A stretch of 36,695 nt of DNA, from contig JADHXQ010000043.1 in the NCBI GenBank assembly GCA_016782885.1, forward strand, positions 1 through 36,695. The letters are read 5' to 3'. The DNA comes from Phycisphaerae bacterium. GTDB taxonomy: Bacteria; Planctomycetota; Phycisphaerae; SM23-33. Below are positions 15,748 through 24,922 of the stretch, one piece after another (within the stretch, counting starts at the first letter, position 1; each line of letters begins with the position of its first letter). Under the pieces are notes generated by a model. It did no database searches and was not told where the DNA came from. It saw only the letters and a program-made list of their open reading frames with translations. The position numbers were made by a program, and so were the translations under genes.

Positions 15748-16536
15748 CTACTTCGCTTTTGAAGAGTCGAACTTCATGTCCGGTTTGCTGAACCTGACAT
15801 CGTTATGGTATGTCGCGTATTCGCTGACGATGGCTCCGTTGGGTCCGGCGCGCATGAAGTGCCATGACTCGGGATCCTGCAGGGTATAGATTCCGCCGGC
15901 GTTCATTTTGACGTAGTATTTGGACTTGAACCATTTTTGCCCGTATCCGAATGGCCGATCGGCGGCGGGCAGTTCGCTGATGGGTTTCTCTTTCGCTTCG
16001 CCCTGGTGCTCGCCGAAGAATGCGACCGACCCGTGGCGGATCTGCCAGGTTTCCATCTTCGGTCCGAAGCCTTCGGACCCGCCGATGTGACAGTGTTCGG
16101 GGAGGTTCTGTCCGGGCAGCAGGTAGATTTCGTGTCCGAGGTATCCGAATTCCTTGTCCTTGAATTCGCCCTTGTATGATTTGGAGCCTATTTCACCGTA
16201 CTTCGCTTTCTGATTCTTCCAGAAGATTCCGCCCATTCCGAGCGCCTCGAAATCTCTCTGCAGGAAGTCGGCGACCCAGAAGGTATCGGTTTTCAGGATA
16301 TTCGGTATCGGATATCCGAAACTCTGCATCATTGCGTAGTAGGCGTCCTTTGCAGCCGCCGCGTCGAAGGCGCCGTCGGGCTGGTAGAAAGCGGCGTTAT
16401 CGGGATTGACTACCGGCGTGAGTGGCTGGCATCCGCATTTCATCTGCGGGGCGCATCCGCCCAGTGCGAGCATTACGACGCTCAGGCAGAGCATCGCGGT
16501 ACAAGCGGTAAACAGACGTCGATTCGAGTTAATCAT
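15748..16536 (-). CDS. cupin-fold lipoprotein, D-lyxose-isomerase-like
   Basis: The 262-residue product starts at 16536, with AGGAG nine bases upstream, instead of the longer frame to 16578. Residues 1-28 are a lipoprotein signal with lipobox LGGC (Cys28). The rest resembles sugar-isomerase cupins: 'LLPGQNLPEHCHIGG' supplies two His, 'KMETWQIRHG' a Glu, and 'PESWHFMRAG' a further His, matching the HxH...E...H metal site. The resemblance to D-lyxose ketol-isomerase is moderate; a lipid-anchored isomerase would be unusual, so a sugar-binding role is equally possible. It lies downstream of the tandem paralogue pair on the same strand. Confidence 0.72.
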   Translation of the reverse strand: MINSNRRLFTACTAMLCLSVVMLALGGCAPQMKCGCQPLTPVVNPDNAAFYQPDGAFDAAAAKDAYYAMMQSFGYPIPNILKTDTFWVADFLQRDFEALGMGGIFWKNQKAKYGEIGSKSYKGEFKDKEFGYLGHEIYLLPGQNLPEHCHIGGSEGFGPKMETWQIRHGSVAFFGEHQGEAKEKPISELPAADRPFGYGQKWFKSKYYVKMNAGGIYTLQDPESWHFMRAGPNGAIVSEYATYHNDVRFSKPDMKFDSSKAK

Positions 16537-16639
16537 CTTTCGTTCTCCTGTTCCAAATTTTCTCGAAACCCCATGCATCCTTTTCAGTATAGACTTCCGC
16601 CCATGGCTGCCAAGAAATATTTGGCGAAAATGTGAGTCG

Positions 16640-18622
16640 TTAATTCCGGTCGGCTGCTCGTTTGGCCGCTTCGGCCTGGGCAGCTCTGACGGCGGCGGCT
16701 TCGGCGGCGGCGCGTTCGGTGGCGGCTTTGTCGGCGGCGACTTTGGCGGCTTCGGCGGCCCTGGCGGCCTCCTTGAGGCGTTCGATCAGTTCAGCCCGCC
16801 TGGCGGCAGGGACGTTTGACCGATGGCCTTCCGGCGGATGCGAAACCTTTACCGGAGGTTTTGCCGTTGCGGGTTTTGTCGCCGCGGCGCCGCCCGCGGG
16901 TTTGGGCTGGTTGATCTCCATGATGTGCCCGACATAGACATCGAGGCGCGGCCCGGGTGTTATCTGGAACGCGATTGTCTTGCCCGCCAGCGTACCGTCC
17001 ACGGTCGTACCGTTGTGGAGCTTGATTCGCACCGCGCCCAGCGACGCCCCGTCGGGAACGGTGACCGCGGCGATATCCTCGGTCTTGACGCTGACCTGCT
17101 CGTTGTCGGCGGTCTCGATATTGACTGTTTTGCCGGCGATCCTGCCGTTCAGTGTGTCTTCGTTTCTCAGCCGGAGCCGGCCCGGTTCGAGCCCGGTAAA
17201 GGGGGGAGTCGGCAGGGCGAATTTCCGGACCAGGTAACGTTTGATGCTCAGCTTGGGCCCGAGGTCCAGCGTGAGGTTCATGTCCTCCTGGACCAGCAGG
17301 CCCGAGAGCACCGAACCGTTGCTGAAAATCGCGCGGTGCAATCCGCCGTCCGGCGTATCGAGGACCAGGGAGTTGAGATTCTCGCTGTTCAGCGTGATCC
17401 GGCCGTACTGCGTGTGAAAGCCCCAGTCCACGTCGGTTTTCCTGAAGAACAACTGCTGAGCGTTTCTCAGGACAATCATCGGGCGGCGGAAGGCGATCTC
17501 TTCGGGGCGCCGGGGCGACACGCGGTATGCGGCGGTGTCGATCATGTCCACCGTAAGTGACATCATGTTCCCGTTGACCAGCTTGAGTTTGATCGCTCCC
17601 GACGCGAGCTTGCCCACCATCACCTGCCCGTCGGTCAGACCGAGTTTTACCCGGTCGCCGGCGCCTGTCGGGGCGTGCAGCCCGATAACTCTCGCCGCCG
17701 GAAGGGGCATCTTTCCCTGCAGCGTGTCGATTACATACTCGGTGTTCTGGATGGCGCCGAGCAGCTCATTTCCACCGCGCTGGACGACGAGATCGTGTTT
17801 TTCATGCCTGGGCAACTCCAGCGAACCGATGGTGAGCATCGCGCCGCCCATGTTCAGGATAATCCGGCGCAGCGGGGGCGGAACCTTCTTGAGTTCGCGC
17901 TCGACATTGAATTCCTTGAGGAATTTCTGAGCGGCCGACATGGGCCTGCGCTGGGCTTCTATCAAGCACAGCGCCACAGTCTTTTTGGGCGGTATCTTGA
18001 GCGTGTGATTGTAGTAGAGATTGTCGTCGCCCCTGGTGAACTGGAAGCTCGGCCGGATTTTTGCGTTCCTGGTGGCGAAGATGTGAACCACCGCCGGGCG
18101 CGACCCGTCGGACGAACCGGTGACGATCCCCCAGTCCTTTTCGGTCAGGTTGGACTGCCCGCTGGTGGTGAACGTGGACTGGATCGAAGCGCCCATGTTC
18201 GAGTAGTACCGCAGGGGAAGCGTCTGGGCGCTGGTCGATGTGTTCTCGAACAGGTCGATCCAGCGGCAGTATCCAACCTGCTTGTCAACGTAGATGCGGC
18301 GATAGACGTCCACCAATCCGCATCGCCAGGGGCCTATTTCGACTTCGTCGCCGGCCTTGGAAAGGCGCCCCTGCTGGCTGACGGACATTGTCGAACCGCT
18401 TATCTGCAACTGCATCCCGCCGTCGTAGGCGTCGTTCGTGCCGTCGTTGACCTGCCCGTAGTTCAGGTAGATATCCCAGCGGAAGCCCGCGCTGTCGGTA
18501 ACGGTCCAACTCGACGAGACCGCCCGGCCCGCGGGAATGTGGAGGTTCTTGTCCGCCGCCCGGGCAAAACCGATATGGAGCGTGACGGTGAGCACTAGCG
18601 CCAGGGATGCGTATCTGTTCAT
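16640..18622 (-). CDS. exported repeat protein A, Ala-rich coiled tail (tandem paralogue)
   Basis: The 660-residue protein is of no family I recognise. It has a signal peptide (about 1-22), then an N-terminal domain (about 25-260) rich in Gly, Tyr and Trp, for example 'GFRWDIYLNYGQVNDG' and 'GDEVEIGPWRCGLVDVYRRI'. From about residue 285 to 575 come six modules of roughly 40-50 residues, each of the form 'V.L..G....G.L.....L....G.V.I....I', for example 'VRIKLHNGTTVDGTLAGKTI'. They should be small beta structures, perhaps Sm- or Tudor-like barrels. The C-terminus (about 580-660) is a Pro-rich linker and an Ala/Glu/Lys coiled coil. It is 61 bases from its paralogue and probably cotranscribed. 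Function unknown; a surface or envelope scaffold is inferred. Confidence 0.75.
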   Translation of the reverse strand: MNRYASLALVLTVTLHIGFARAADKNLHIPAGRAVSSSWTVTDSAGFRWDIYLNYGQVNDGTNDAYDGGMQLQISGSTMSVSQQGRLSKAGDEVEIGPWRCGLVDVYRRIYVDKQVGYCRWIDLFENTSTSAQTLPLRYYSNMGASIQSTFTTSGQSNLTEKDWGIVTGSSDGSRPAVVHIFATRNAKIRPSFQFTRGDDNLYYNHTLKIPPKKTVALCLIEAQRRPMSAAQKFLKEFNVERELKKVPPPLRRIILNMGGAMLTIGSLELPRHEKHDLVVQRGGNELLGAIQNTEYVIDTLQGKMPLPAARVIGLHAPTGAGDRVKLGLTDGQVMVGKLASGAIKLKLVNGNMMSLTVDMIDTAAYRVSPRRPEEIAFRRPMIVLRNAQQLFFRKTDVDWGFHTQYGRITLNSENLNSLVLDTPDGGLHRAIFSNGSVLSGLLVQEDMNLTLDLGPKLSIKRYLVRKFALPTPPFTGLEPGRLRLRNEDTLNGRIAGKTVNIETADNEQVSVKTEDIAAVTVPDGASLGAVRIKLHNGTTVDGTLAGKTIAFQITPGPRLDVYVGHIMEINQPKPAGGAAATKPATAKPPVKVSHPPEGHRSNVPAARRAELIERLKEAARAAEAAKVAADKAATERAAAEAAAVRAAQAEAAKRAADRN

Positions 18623-18683
18623 GATCGTTGTGTCTCTGGTTTCCGATGTTCTGTGATTGCGCCGGTTCCGATGAGCCCTGGGC

Positions 18684-20699
18684 TCAACCGCCCCTGATCC
18701 CGAACTTCATGAAGTGGTCGTGCATTGGCTGGATCGGCTGGATGGGCGTGACTCCGCTGCCCATCTGCTCCATTATGTCTTCGATCCGCTGGCGGACTTC
18801 CGGGTCTCCGGTCTTGAGATGGTCCTTGAGTATGGGCAGTATGTTCTTGCCCATTTTCACCAGTTCCTTCGAGGCCTTCTGGCGGTCTTCGTAGCTCTCG
18901 GCGCCAAGTTGGGCCACGAGCTTCTCCACTTCGCCGCGAGCGGCTTTGGGGGGCATCGGAAGCGGACAGTTAATCGAAACGAACTGACCGGCGTAGATAT
19001 TCAGCACGGTCTTGGGCGATATCGCAAAACCGAGTTGCGACTTGCCCAGGCGTCCTTTGAGAACCGAGCCTTTCCACATGCCGACTATCGTCCGCCCGAG
19101 GTCTTCGGGGCGGAAGTTCATCGTCCTGACTCGCGACGGGTCGATCTCGATCTGCCCGTAGTCCGTAGCCAGCTTGAATTTGCCTGCCGTCAGCGAACCG
19201 AAAAGCTCGTCGCCGTTGGTCAGCACCACGCGCGTGAGAGTGGTGTCGGGCTGGTCCTCTTCGGCGAAACGCATCTGCGCGACCATGTCGCGTGAAACCG
19301 TGACGGTCTTGCCCAGATCCAGTTTCAGCTTGAGCGTGTCGGGCTCGAGAAAACCGCCCAAGCGCGAACCGTTGAGGAACACCGCCCGATGCACCGCGTT
19401 GCCCGGGTTGTCCATCGTCAGTTCGAGGAGATGTTCGGCTTCGAGAGCGACCAGCCCGTGGCGCGTCAGGAGTTTTATCTCCAGCGCCTTGGGGTCGAAC
19501 CTCAGGCGGTCGCCGGTGCGCAGGACGATATACGCCCCGCCGAACTTCTCGTCGTTGGGCTTTGAGCCCGTCACGCGGTACGACCACTGCGCGATCTTGT
19601 CGAAAGGAATCCGCAGCACCCCCCCGCCGTCGAGGTCCAGTTGAAGCACCGGATCGGCAAGCTGCCCGCTGACAACCTGCCCGTCAAGCAATACAAAACG
19701 CACGCTGCGCCCTCGCCCGCCTGCCATTCCGATGATCCGGTCGGCGGGAAGGTCGAGTTCGCCAAGCAGCGTCTGGATCTTGAAGGCGGTGTTCTTGACC
19801 GCGCCGAAGATCGGGTCTCCGCCCTTGAGCACCACGGAATCTGAGGTCTCGCTGCGATCGAGGTCCACCCCGCCGATCCCGCCGCCCGCGTTCATGTTGA
19901 CTATCATCGCGCGAACCGAGCCTGGCAGGTCCCTCAGGAGCTTGTAGCTCGGAAACTTCTTCATCAGCTTGTCGTGGGCCGCGGTGTCGCGGTTCTGGCT
20001 TTCGAAATGGCATAGTATCGCCGTCTTGTGCGCCGGGACCGTCAGGGAATATCGCACGTAGATCTGATTGCTCTGGATCTGCACCGTCGGGCGGATCTTG
20101 GCCCGCTTTGAGGAGACGATGTGCATCGTCGGCGGGCTGTTTCCGCCCTGCGTTTGAACGCGGAATCCAATATCCTTTTCCCCGAACGCCGCCCCGCCGC
20201 TGCTGGTTACCGTTTGCTGAATCGTGTAGTTGGTGCAGGTGTAAATCGCAATCTGCACGGTTACGGCTGAGTTGCCCGGATTCTCGAATATATCGAGCCA
20301 TCGGGCCATCGGGCGGTCCTTGTAGACCTTTACGCGCCGGCTGATCGTCAGGCCGTTACACGATTGCGGGCCCATTTCGATCTCGTCGCCGGCCTTGTTG
20401 GTCCATCCGGTCTGACCCGGGGCCTGGAAGTTGCTGCCGTTGATCTGGCAGTACATCCCGCCGCTGTAGGCGTAGTTGGTCCCAGAGTAAATGTTCCCGT
20501 AGTACTGGAAGTCCCATCGATATCCGCCCCCGTCCTGCAGGATGTAATACCCGTTGGTGAAACTGATCGCCTTTGCGCGTTTGACGTGGAGCCCGGTCGA
20601 TGCGGCATGGACCGACGCGCCCCCAGCCGCTATAGCAAACCATGCCCCGCAGCACAGCAGACCGAATTTCACGATAGTACTGCGATTTACATCAGTCAT
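18684..20699 (-). CDS. exported repeat protein B, HEAT-like tail (tandem paralogue)
   Basis: The 671-residue paralogue starts at 20699, with AAGGTGA at good spacing, rather than at 20786. It has a signal peptide (about 1-31). Its N-terminal domain parallels that of protein A ('GYRWDFQYYGNIYSG', 'GDEIEMGPQSCNGLTISRRV', 'RWLDIFENPGNS', 'AKIRPTVQIQSN'). Six beta modules follow, for example 'VVLTNGDELFGSLTAGKFKL'. Instead of the coiled tail it ends with a HEAT-like module (about 595-655, 'LVAQLGAESYEDRQKASKEL', then 'GDPEVRQRIEDIMEQMG'), also found in the protein at 5070. No enzyme motif is seen. First gene of a likely two-gene operon. Confidence 0.78.
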   Translation of the reverse strand: MTDVNRSTIVKFGLLCCGAWFAIAAGGASVHAASTGLHVKRAKAISFTNGYYILQDGGGYRWDFQYYGNIYSGTNYAYSGGMYCQINGSNFQAPGQTGWTNKAGDEIEMGPQSCNGLTISRRVKVYKDRPMARWLDIFENPGNSAVTVQIAIYTCTNYTIQQTVTSSGGAAFGEKDIGFRVQTQGGNSPPTMHIVSSKRAKIRPTVQIQSNQIYVRYSLTVPAHKTAILCHFESQNRDTAAHDKLMKKFPSYKLLRDLPGSVRAMIVNMNAGGGIGGVDLDRSETSDSVVLKGGDPIFGAVKNTAFKIQTLLGELDLPADRIIGMAGGRGRSVRFVLLDGQVVSGQLADPVLQLDLDGGGVLRIPFDKIAQWSYRVTGSKPNDEKFGGAYIVLRTGDRLRFDPKALEIKLLTRHGLVALEAEHLLELTMDNPGNAVHRAVFLNGSRLGGFLEPDTLKLKLDLGKTVTVSRDMVAQMRFAEEDQPDTTLTRVVLTNGDELFGSLTAGKFKLATDYGQIEIDPSRVRTMNFRPEDLGRTIVGMWKGSVLKGRLGKSQLGFAISPKTVLNIYAGQFVSINCPLPMPPKAARGEVEKLVAQLGAESYEDRQKASKELVKMGKNILPILKDHLKTGDPEVRQRIEDIMEQMGSGVTPIQPIQPMHDHFMKFGIRGG

Positions 20700-20871
20700 G
20701 AGGTCACCTTTCATGGCACGGGTCGGACCATCCGCGGGCCCGCACGCCGCAAAGCCGCCAGGCTTCGCCCCAAGCGCACAGACCAACCGTCCAACCGCTA
20801 TCTCTTAAGACGCACCAACGGGCCGCCCGGTTCCCTGTCGACAGAGAATTTTCTCCGGATCGACCGAACTG

Positions 20872-20901
20872 TTGGACTAAAATGGTCGGACATTCTATTA
20901 T
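20872..20901 (+). promoter_or_regulatory. promoter of HAD phosphatase gene
   Basis: TTGGAC (20872-20877), 18 bases, TATTAT (20896-20901). The start would be near 20908, about 17 bases before the ATG. Confidence 0.45.
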
Positions 20902-20924
20902 TGTATGGGAGAGCGGTAAATACT

Positions 20925-21758
20925 ATGAAAATCCGATTGGTGGCAATTGATCTTGACGGAACGCTGCTCAACTCCGCCAAGGAGATCACCGCGACTACTG
21001 CAACGATCATCCGCGCGGCCCGCGAAGTAGCCGCGGTGCGCGTGGTTCTCGCCACCGCCAGACCCCCCAGAACGGTCCTGCCATTCTACTCGCTACTGGG
21101 CCTCGATACCCCGATGATCAATTACAACGGGGCGCTCGTACACGAACCGCACACCGGGCGCATCATCCTACACCGCCCCATGGAAGCCAAGGTCGCACGC
21201 TCAATCGCTTCAATGGCACGCAAAAAGTTCCCCAAGGTGCTGGTCTCCGCCGAAGTGCTCGACAATTGCTACACCGACCGCGTGGAAGACACGTGGCACA
21301 GCGAAACGACCAGCCTCACCCGCCAGCCCTATACGGTGGCGCCGATGAGCAAGTGGCTTAACCAGCCGATCACAAGACTGCTCCTGCTCGGTCGGAAGAA
21401 GTGGCTTACCGATATCCACCACGCGGTAAAGACCAGGATGCCCGGACAGACGGCGATGGCACGGAGCGAGGACTCCACGCTGCAGATAATGCATCCGTCA
21501 GTCGGTAAGGGCGCCGCGCTGAGAACGGTGGCCTCCGAAATGGGACTCACGGCCGAGCAGGTGATGGCCATCGGAGACAACGCCAACGACGCCGGAATGC
21601 TCCAGTGGGCCCGGATCGGCGTGGCGATGGGAAACGCATCGGCCCAGGCGCGCCGCGCCGCGGACTACGTGACCGACGCCAACGATGCCGACGGCGCCGC
21701 CAAGGCCATCGCCAAACTGATCGTAGGCCCCGCCGCCGAAAAAAAGCAAAAAGCCTGA
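20925..21758 (+). CDS. HAD-superfamily Cof-type phosphatase
   Basis: The 277-residue cytoplasmic protein has all four HAD motifs: 'DLDGTLLNS' (nucleophile Asp), 'LATARPP' (Thr), Lys in 'VGKGAALR' and 'GDNANDAGML' (metal Asp). The cap between motifs II and III is of Cof type (IIB), so it should dephosphorylate small phospho-metabolites such as sugar phosphates or cofactors. Length is typical. The reading frame extends upstream, but the ATG at 20925 starts the family homology and follows the promoter directly. Confidence 0.93.
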   Translation: MKIRLVAIDLDGTLLNSAKEITATTATIIRAAREVAAVRVVLATARPPRTVLPFYSLLGLDTPMINYNGALVHEPHTGRIILHRPMEAKVARSIASMARKKFPKVLVSAEVLDNCYTDRVEDTWHSETTSLTRQPYTVAPMSKWLNQPITRLLLLGRKKWLTDIHHAVKTRMPGQTAMARSEDSTLQIMHPSVGKGAALRTVASEMGLTAEQVMAIGDNANDAGMLQWARIGVAMGNASAQARRAADYVTDANDADGAAKAIAKLIVGPAAEKKQKA

Positions 21759-21771
21759 ATATCCCGCTGAG

Positions 21772-21818
21772 CCCACAGATTGCATATTCACCTGCTAAAC
21801 ACGTACGCTATCTGTGGG
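21772..21818. repeat. CCCACAGAT hairpin repeat, copy 2
   Basis: CCCACAGAT (21772-21780) pairs with ATCTGTGGG (21810-21818) around 29 bases. The left side (GAGCCCACAGATTGC) equals copy 1 at 14426. Again between convergent genes, where it may serve as a two-way terminator. Confidence 0.6.
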
Positions 21819-21820
21819 AT

Positions 21821-24658
21821 CTAATCTCGCCCTGCGGGCGGTTCAGTTGCGGTGGTGGTCGCCAGTTGTGCCGATTCGCCCTCGCCGCCCGTGTCGCCGA
21901 ACAGCGTCGATAGCATGCGATCGATAAAGGGCGACTCGGCGATGCCGTCGGCCTTCATCCCCGCCAGGAGTTTCCGGTAGGCTGTCAGGCTCCTGCTCAG
22001 CGCTGCGCGATACTGATGGCGGACCTCGTCGCGCCGCTCGGCGTTGTACTGCGTAGCGCAGACGTACAGGAAAAACGCCAGGGGCGTCAGGCCCGCGGCG
22101 AGCACCGCCACTGCCGCCCAAGCGGAAAACCCGGCGAGTATCGCTGATATTGTCGCCAGCGCGACGCCGCCGGCGGCGCCGACGCCGATCAACAGTTTCA
22201 GCCATTTTGCCCGCTGGGGGGCGGTCTGCTCGACAAGATCGTCGAACTGCCTGAACAGCCCGCCGTCGACAGCCTGCCCGAAGATATCCTCTATTTCCTG
22301 CTGCAACTGCTCGTTCCGTGCGACCAGGTCGCTGGTCCGCCCTTCCAACTGATCCAATGTCTCACGGGCGTTGTCGCGGAGTTCGGAAATGAGCCGCTGC
22401 GATTGGGCCTTGTCCGCGGACAACTGCTGCGTGTGCTGCCGGGCCTCATCGAGAGACTCACTCATGTCCCGGTGGATGTCGCCGATCTCGCCAGCCGCAC
22501 GCGACGCGGCGATGAGTTCCGTATCGATCTTAGAGCGGCTTTGAGCGCCCGCGGCGAGCAGTCCCGTAAGGCCCTCCGCCGCGGCGCGGGTTTCCTGGAG
22601 CTTTGCCTGTATCTCACCGGCGGATTGGGCGGTATCGACGCGTACCTGGGCGATATCCTGTCCCCCCTGGCGGGCGGCGTCCCGCTGCCGGGTCGTCTGT
22701 TCGAGCAGCTCGTCGGCGGTCGCCTTGTGCGTGCGGATTTCCCCGAGCACGGCAACGGCTGATTCCAACTGTTCGGAGCAGGACGCTTCGCAGGCCTCCC
22801 GCTGGTCCCTGGCGGCGGCGACCTCGTTTCGGACGGCCTGCAGGGCTTGTTCCTGACGTCCGAGCAGGTCCTCTGTCGACGCGGCGGCGCCCTGCTCGAT
22901 TTGCTCGATGCGCCGGCGGACCTTCACCGTGCCGGCGAGGTGGTCGTCGATCTGCGTTTTGAGTTCGCCGGCAACCGCAAGCACGCCGCCGAGTTCCCCG
23001 ACGACACCGCCGGCCTGATCGAGTTTGGCGCGTATCCGGGCTTCGGCTTCCGACGCGGTTGAACGGAGTGTGTGAATCTGCTGAATCTCCCCCTGAAGTT
23101 CCTCGACATCCCGCCTGGCGCCCGCGAGCAGTTCCGCCGCGGCGGTCTGGTCGCCCTGCAAGTCGGAAACAGCGTCTTGGGCAATCTGGCGATGCTCAGA
23201 GAGCGTCTGGGCGAACTGGCGCTGCCGGCGATCAGCCTCTGATACGGCCTGGCCGACGGCTTCAAAAGCCTCTTCCTTTCCCTGGCGGATTGCGGCGTTG
23301 GCTTCGGACGCGGCGGTCTCGAGTTGAGCGATCCGGTCGCGTGACTGTCCCGCTTCCCCCAGCGTCTGCTCCATACGGGCCTTCAGGTCGCATCCGGAGC
23401 GAGCCAGTTCGTCGAGTTGCCCGGCGGACTGCCCGCCCCGGGCCAGCAGCCCCTGAATCTGCGTAAGGTCTTCTTCGGCCTGTTGGCTGCTTTCAGCGGC
23501 GCTTTGGGCAGACTGTTCGGCGGACTGTTTTTGCTGGTTCGCCTGCTCGGCGGCGTCTACCGTCTCGGCGCAGCGAGAGTTGAAGTCCGCCAGCATCTGC
23601 TCGGCGGTATCGACAATTCGGCGCGTATCGGCGACCGCCTGGGTCTGCTTATCCCCGGTCTCGGCGGTGAACTCCTCCCAGGCCTGCTGAATTTGCGCCA
23701 TGCGTCCCTGGTTCTTCTCGGCCTCGACGAGCCTGGCGGAGATTCCTTCGGCGTTTTGGGTCCCATCGTCCAGGAGCCTGCAAATCGCAGTGACGACCTC
23801 CTGCCCCTTGGACAGCTTGGCCCGGAGACCGTCGGCGGACGCTTCGGCAGCCTGTGTGATCTCCTCCATAGCCTTGATAGACGCCCTGGCCTGTCCGAGT
23901 TGCTCCTCGGACGCGGACAGCAGTTCCACCGCCGCCTGCTGCCTGCCCCGAACCTCATCCACGACGCCCCGGGCCGCGGCGAGTTGTTCGTTCAGTTGCC
24001 CCTGAAACTCCGTGCGCTTTGCGCCCAACTCCTCCTGGAGCGCGTCGAATGCTTCCATCGCTTCGCTGTAGCGTTTCTGGATTGTCTCGGCCTGGGAACG
24101 AATCGACTCGAGGGCCAGCGACGAACTGCTCCGGATGGCCTCGGACTCTTTGGCGTAAGTACCCTGGATATCGGCGAGGCATTCGCCAACGGCCTGGTTG
24201 ATTTCAGCGGCGTGTCCGTCGCCGGCGCTGGCGACCGAACCGATACTCTCCAGAACCTCCCCCAGCTTGTTCTCCAGAATCACCGTCAGCTTACCGAGCT
24301 TGCTGGCGTCCATCCCGCCGGCCATCAGGTTCTCCTGAAGACAGAGCCTGTGCAGGTCGTCCATCACTGTCAGGAGGCCCATTGCCTCTTCGCGGTCGAG
24401 CGACTCGGGGAGCGCCGCTATCGCCTCGACGGCGCGACCGACCCTTTTGGACAGTTCCTGGCGTGCGGTGAAAGGCAAACTGTGCAGATCATCGCCGCGG
24501 AGCATTCCCTCCAGCGAGAAGAGAAACCCCTTCAGCCCGCGCATGGCCGGGTCAATACTGCCGAGTTCCGGCGGCGGGTCTTTCGACAGCAAGCTGGATA
24601 TCTGCCCCACGCGGGCCTCGAACAACTCCCGCAACCTGGGAATCTGCATTTCCATCAT
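21821..24658 (-). CDS. giant coiled-coil membrane protein with C-terminal double TM
   Basis: The product has 945 residues, starting at 24658 or the next ATG at 24655, with AAGGAG just upstream; the frame to 24850 has no start signal. No signal peptide is seen. Residues about 1-130 are a helical head ('LRELFEARVGQISSLLSK'). Residues about 150-800 are an almost proline-free, Ala/Gln/Glu-rich coiled coil with recurring blocks such as 'LLAGARRDVEELQGEIQQIH'. Two adjacent membrane helices follow (about 815-870, 'GGVALATISAILAGFSAWAA' and 'VAVLAAGLTPLAFFLYVC'), then a charged 75-residue tail. It resembles chemoreceptor or tethering coiled coils in composition but lacks a methyl-accepting hairpin motif. 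A long cytoplasmic tether anchored in the membrane is inferred. Confidence 0.8.
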   Translation of the reverse strand: MMEMQIPRLRELFEARVGQISSLLSKDPPPELGSIDPAMRGLKGFLFSLEGMLRGDDLHSLPFTARQELSKRVGRAVEAIAALPESLDREEAMGLLTVMDDLHRLCLQENLMAGGMDASKLGKLTVILENKLGEVLESIGSVASAGDGHAAEINQAVGECLADIQGTYAKESEAIRSSSSLALESIRSQAETIQKRYSEAMEAFDALQEELGAKRTEFQGQLNEQLAAARGVVDEVRGRQQAAVELLSASEEQLGQARASIKAMEEITQAAEASADGLRAKLSKGQEVVTAICRLLDDGTQNAEGISARLVEAEKNQGRMAQIQQAWEEFTAETGDKQTQAVADTRRIVDTAEQMLADFNSRCAETVDAAEQANQQKQSAEQSAQSAAESSQQAEEDLTQIQGLLARGGQSAGQLDELARSGCDLKARMEQTLGEAGQSRDRIAQLETAASEANAAIRQGKEEAFEAVGQAVSEADRRQRQFAQTLSEHRQIAQDAVSDLQGDQTAAAELLAGARRDVEELQGEIQQIHTLRSTASEAEARIRAKLDQAGGVVGELGGVLAVAGELKTQIDDHLAGTVKVRRRIEQIEQGAAASTEDLLGRQEQALQAVRNEVAAARDQREACEASCSEQLESAVAVLGEIRTHKATADELLEQTTRQRDAARQGGQDIAQVRVDTAQSAGEIQAKLQETRAAAEGLTGLLAAGAQSRSKIDTELIAASRAAGEIGDIHRDMSESLDEARQHTQQLSADKAQSQRLISELRDNARETLDQLEGRTSDLVARNEQLQQEIEDIFGQAVDGGLFRQFDDLVEQTAPQRAKWLKLLIGVGAAGGVALATISAILAGFSAWAAVAVLAAGLTPLAFFLYVCATQYNAERRDEVRHQYRAALSRSLTAYRKLLAGMKADGIAESPFIDRMLSTLFGDTGGEGESAQLATTTATEPPAGRD

Positions 24659-24922
24659 TACATCTCCTTGAGTAAGCAGCAGCGTATAACCCCCGACCGC
24701 GGTCATCCCAGATTGGACATTATTACAGCAAACATCACAAGCGAAAACCGCTCCGGGGACAGACATCAAACCAACCGATACCCTTCCTTCTGAGGCAATC
24801 GCACGCTTTGTGTATACATCGGCGCAGCGGCAAAATGGACTCCAGCCCAACTTCCCGGATGAAAGGATAAGCTCGACCGATCATTGCAAAAACGGTTCGC
24901 GGCGCGTAAATTAGTTGGAACC

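Noticed and set aside
23417..24793. 458-codon plus-strand frame opposite the coiled-coil gene
   Set aside because: Leu/Gly/Arg-rich antisense of a repetitive coil; no start signal or motif.
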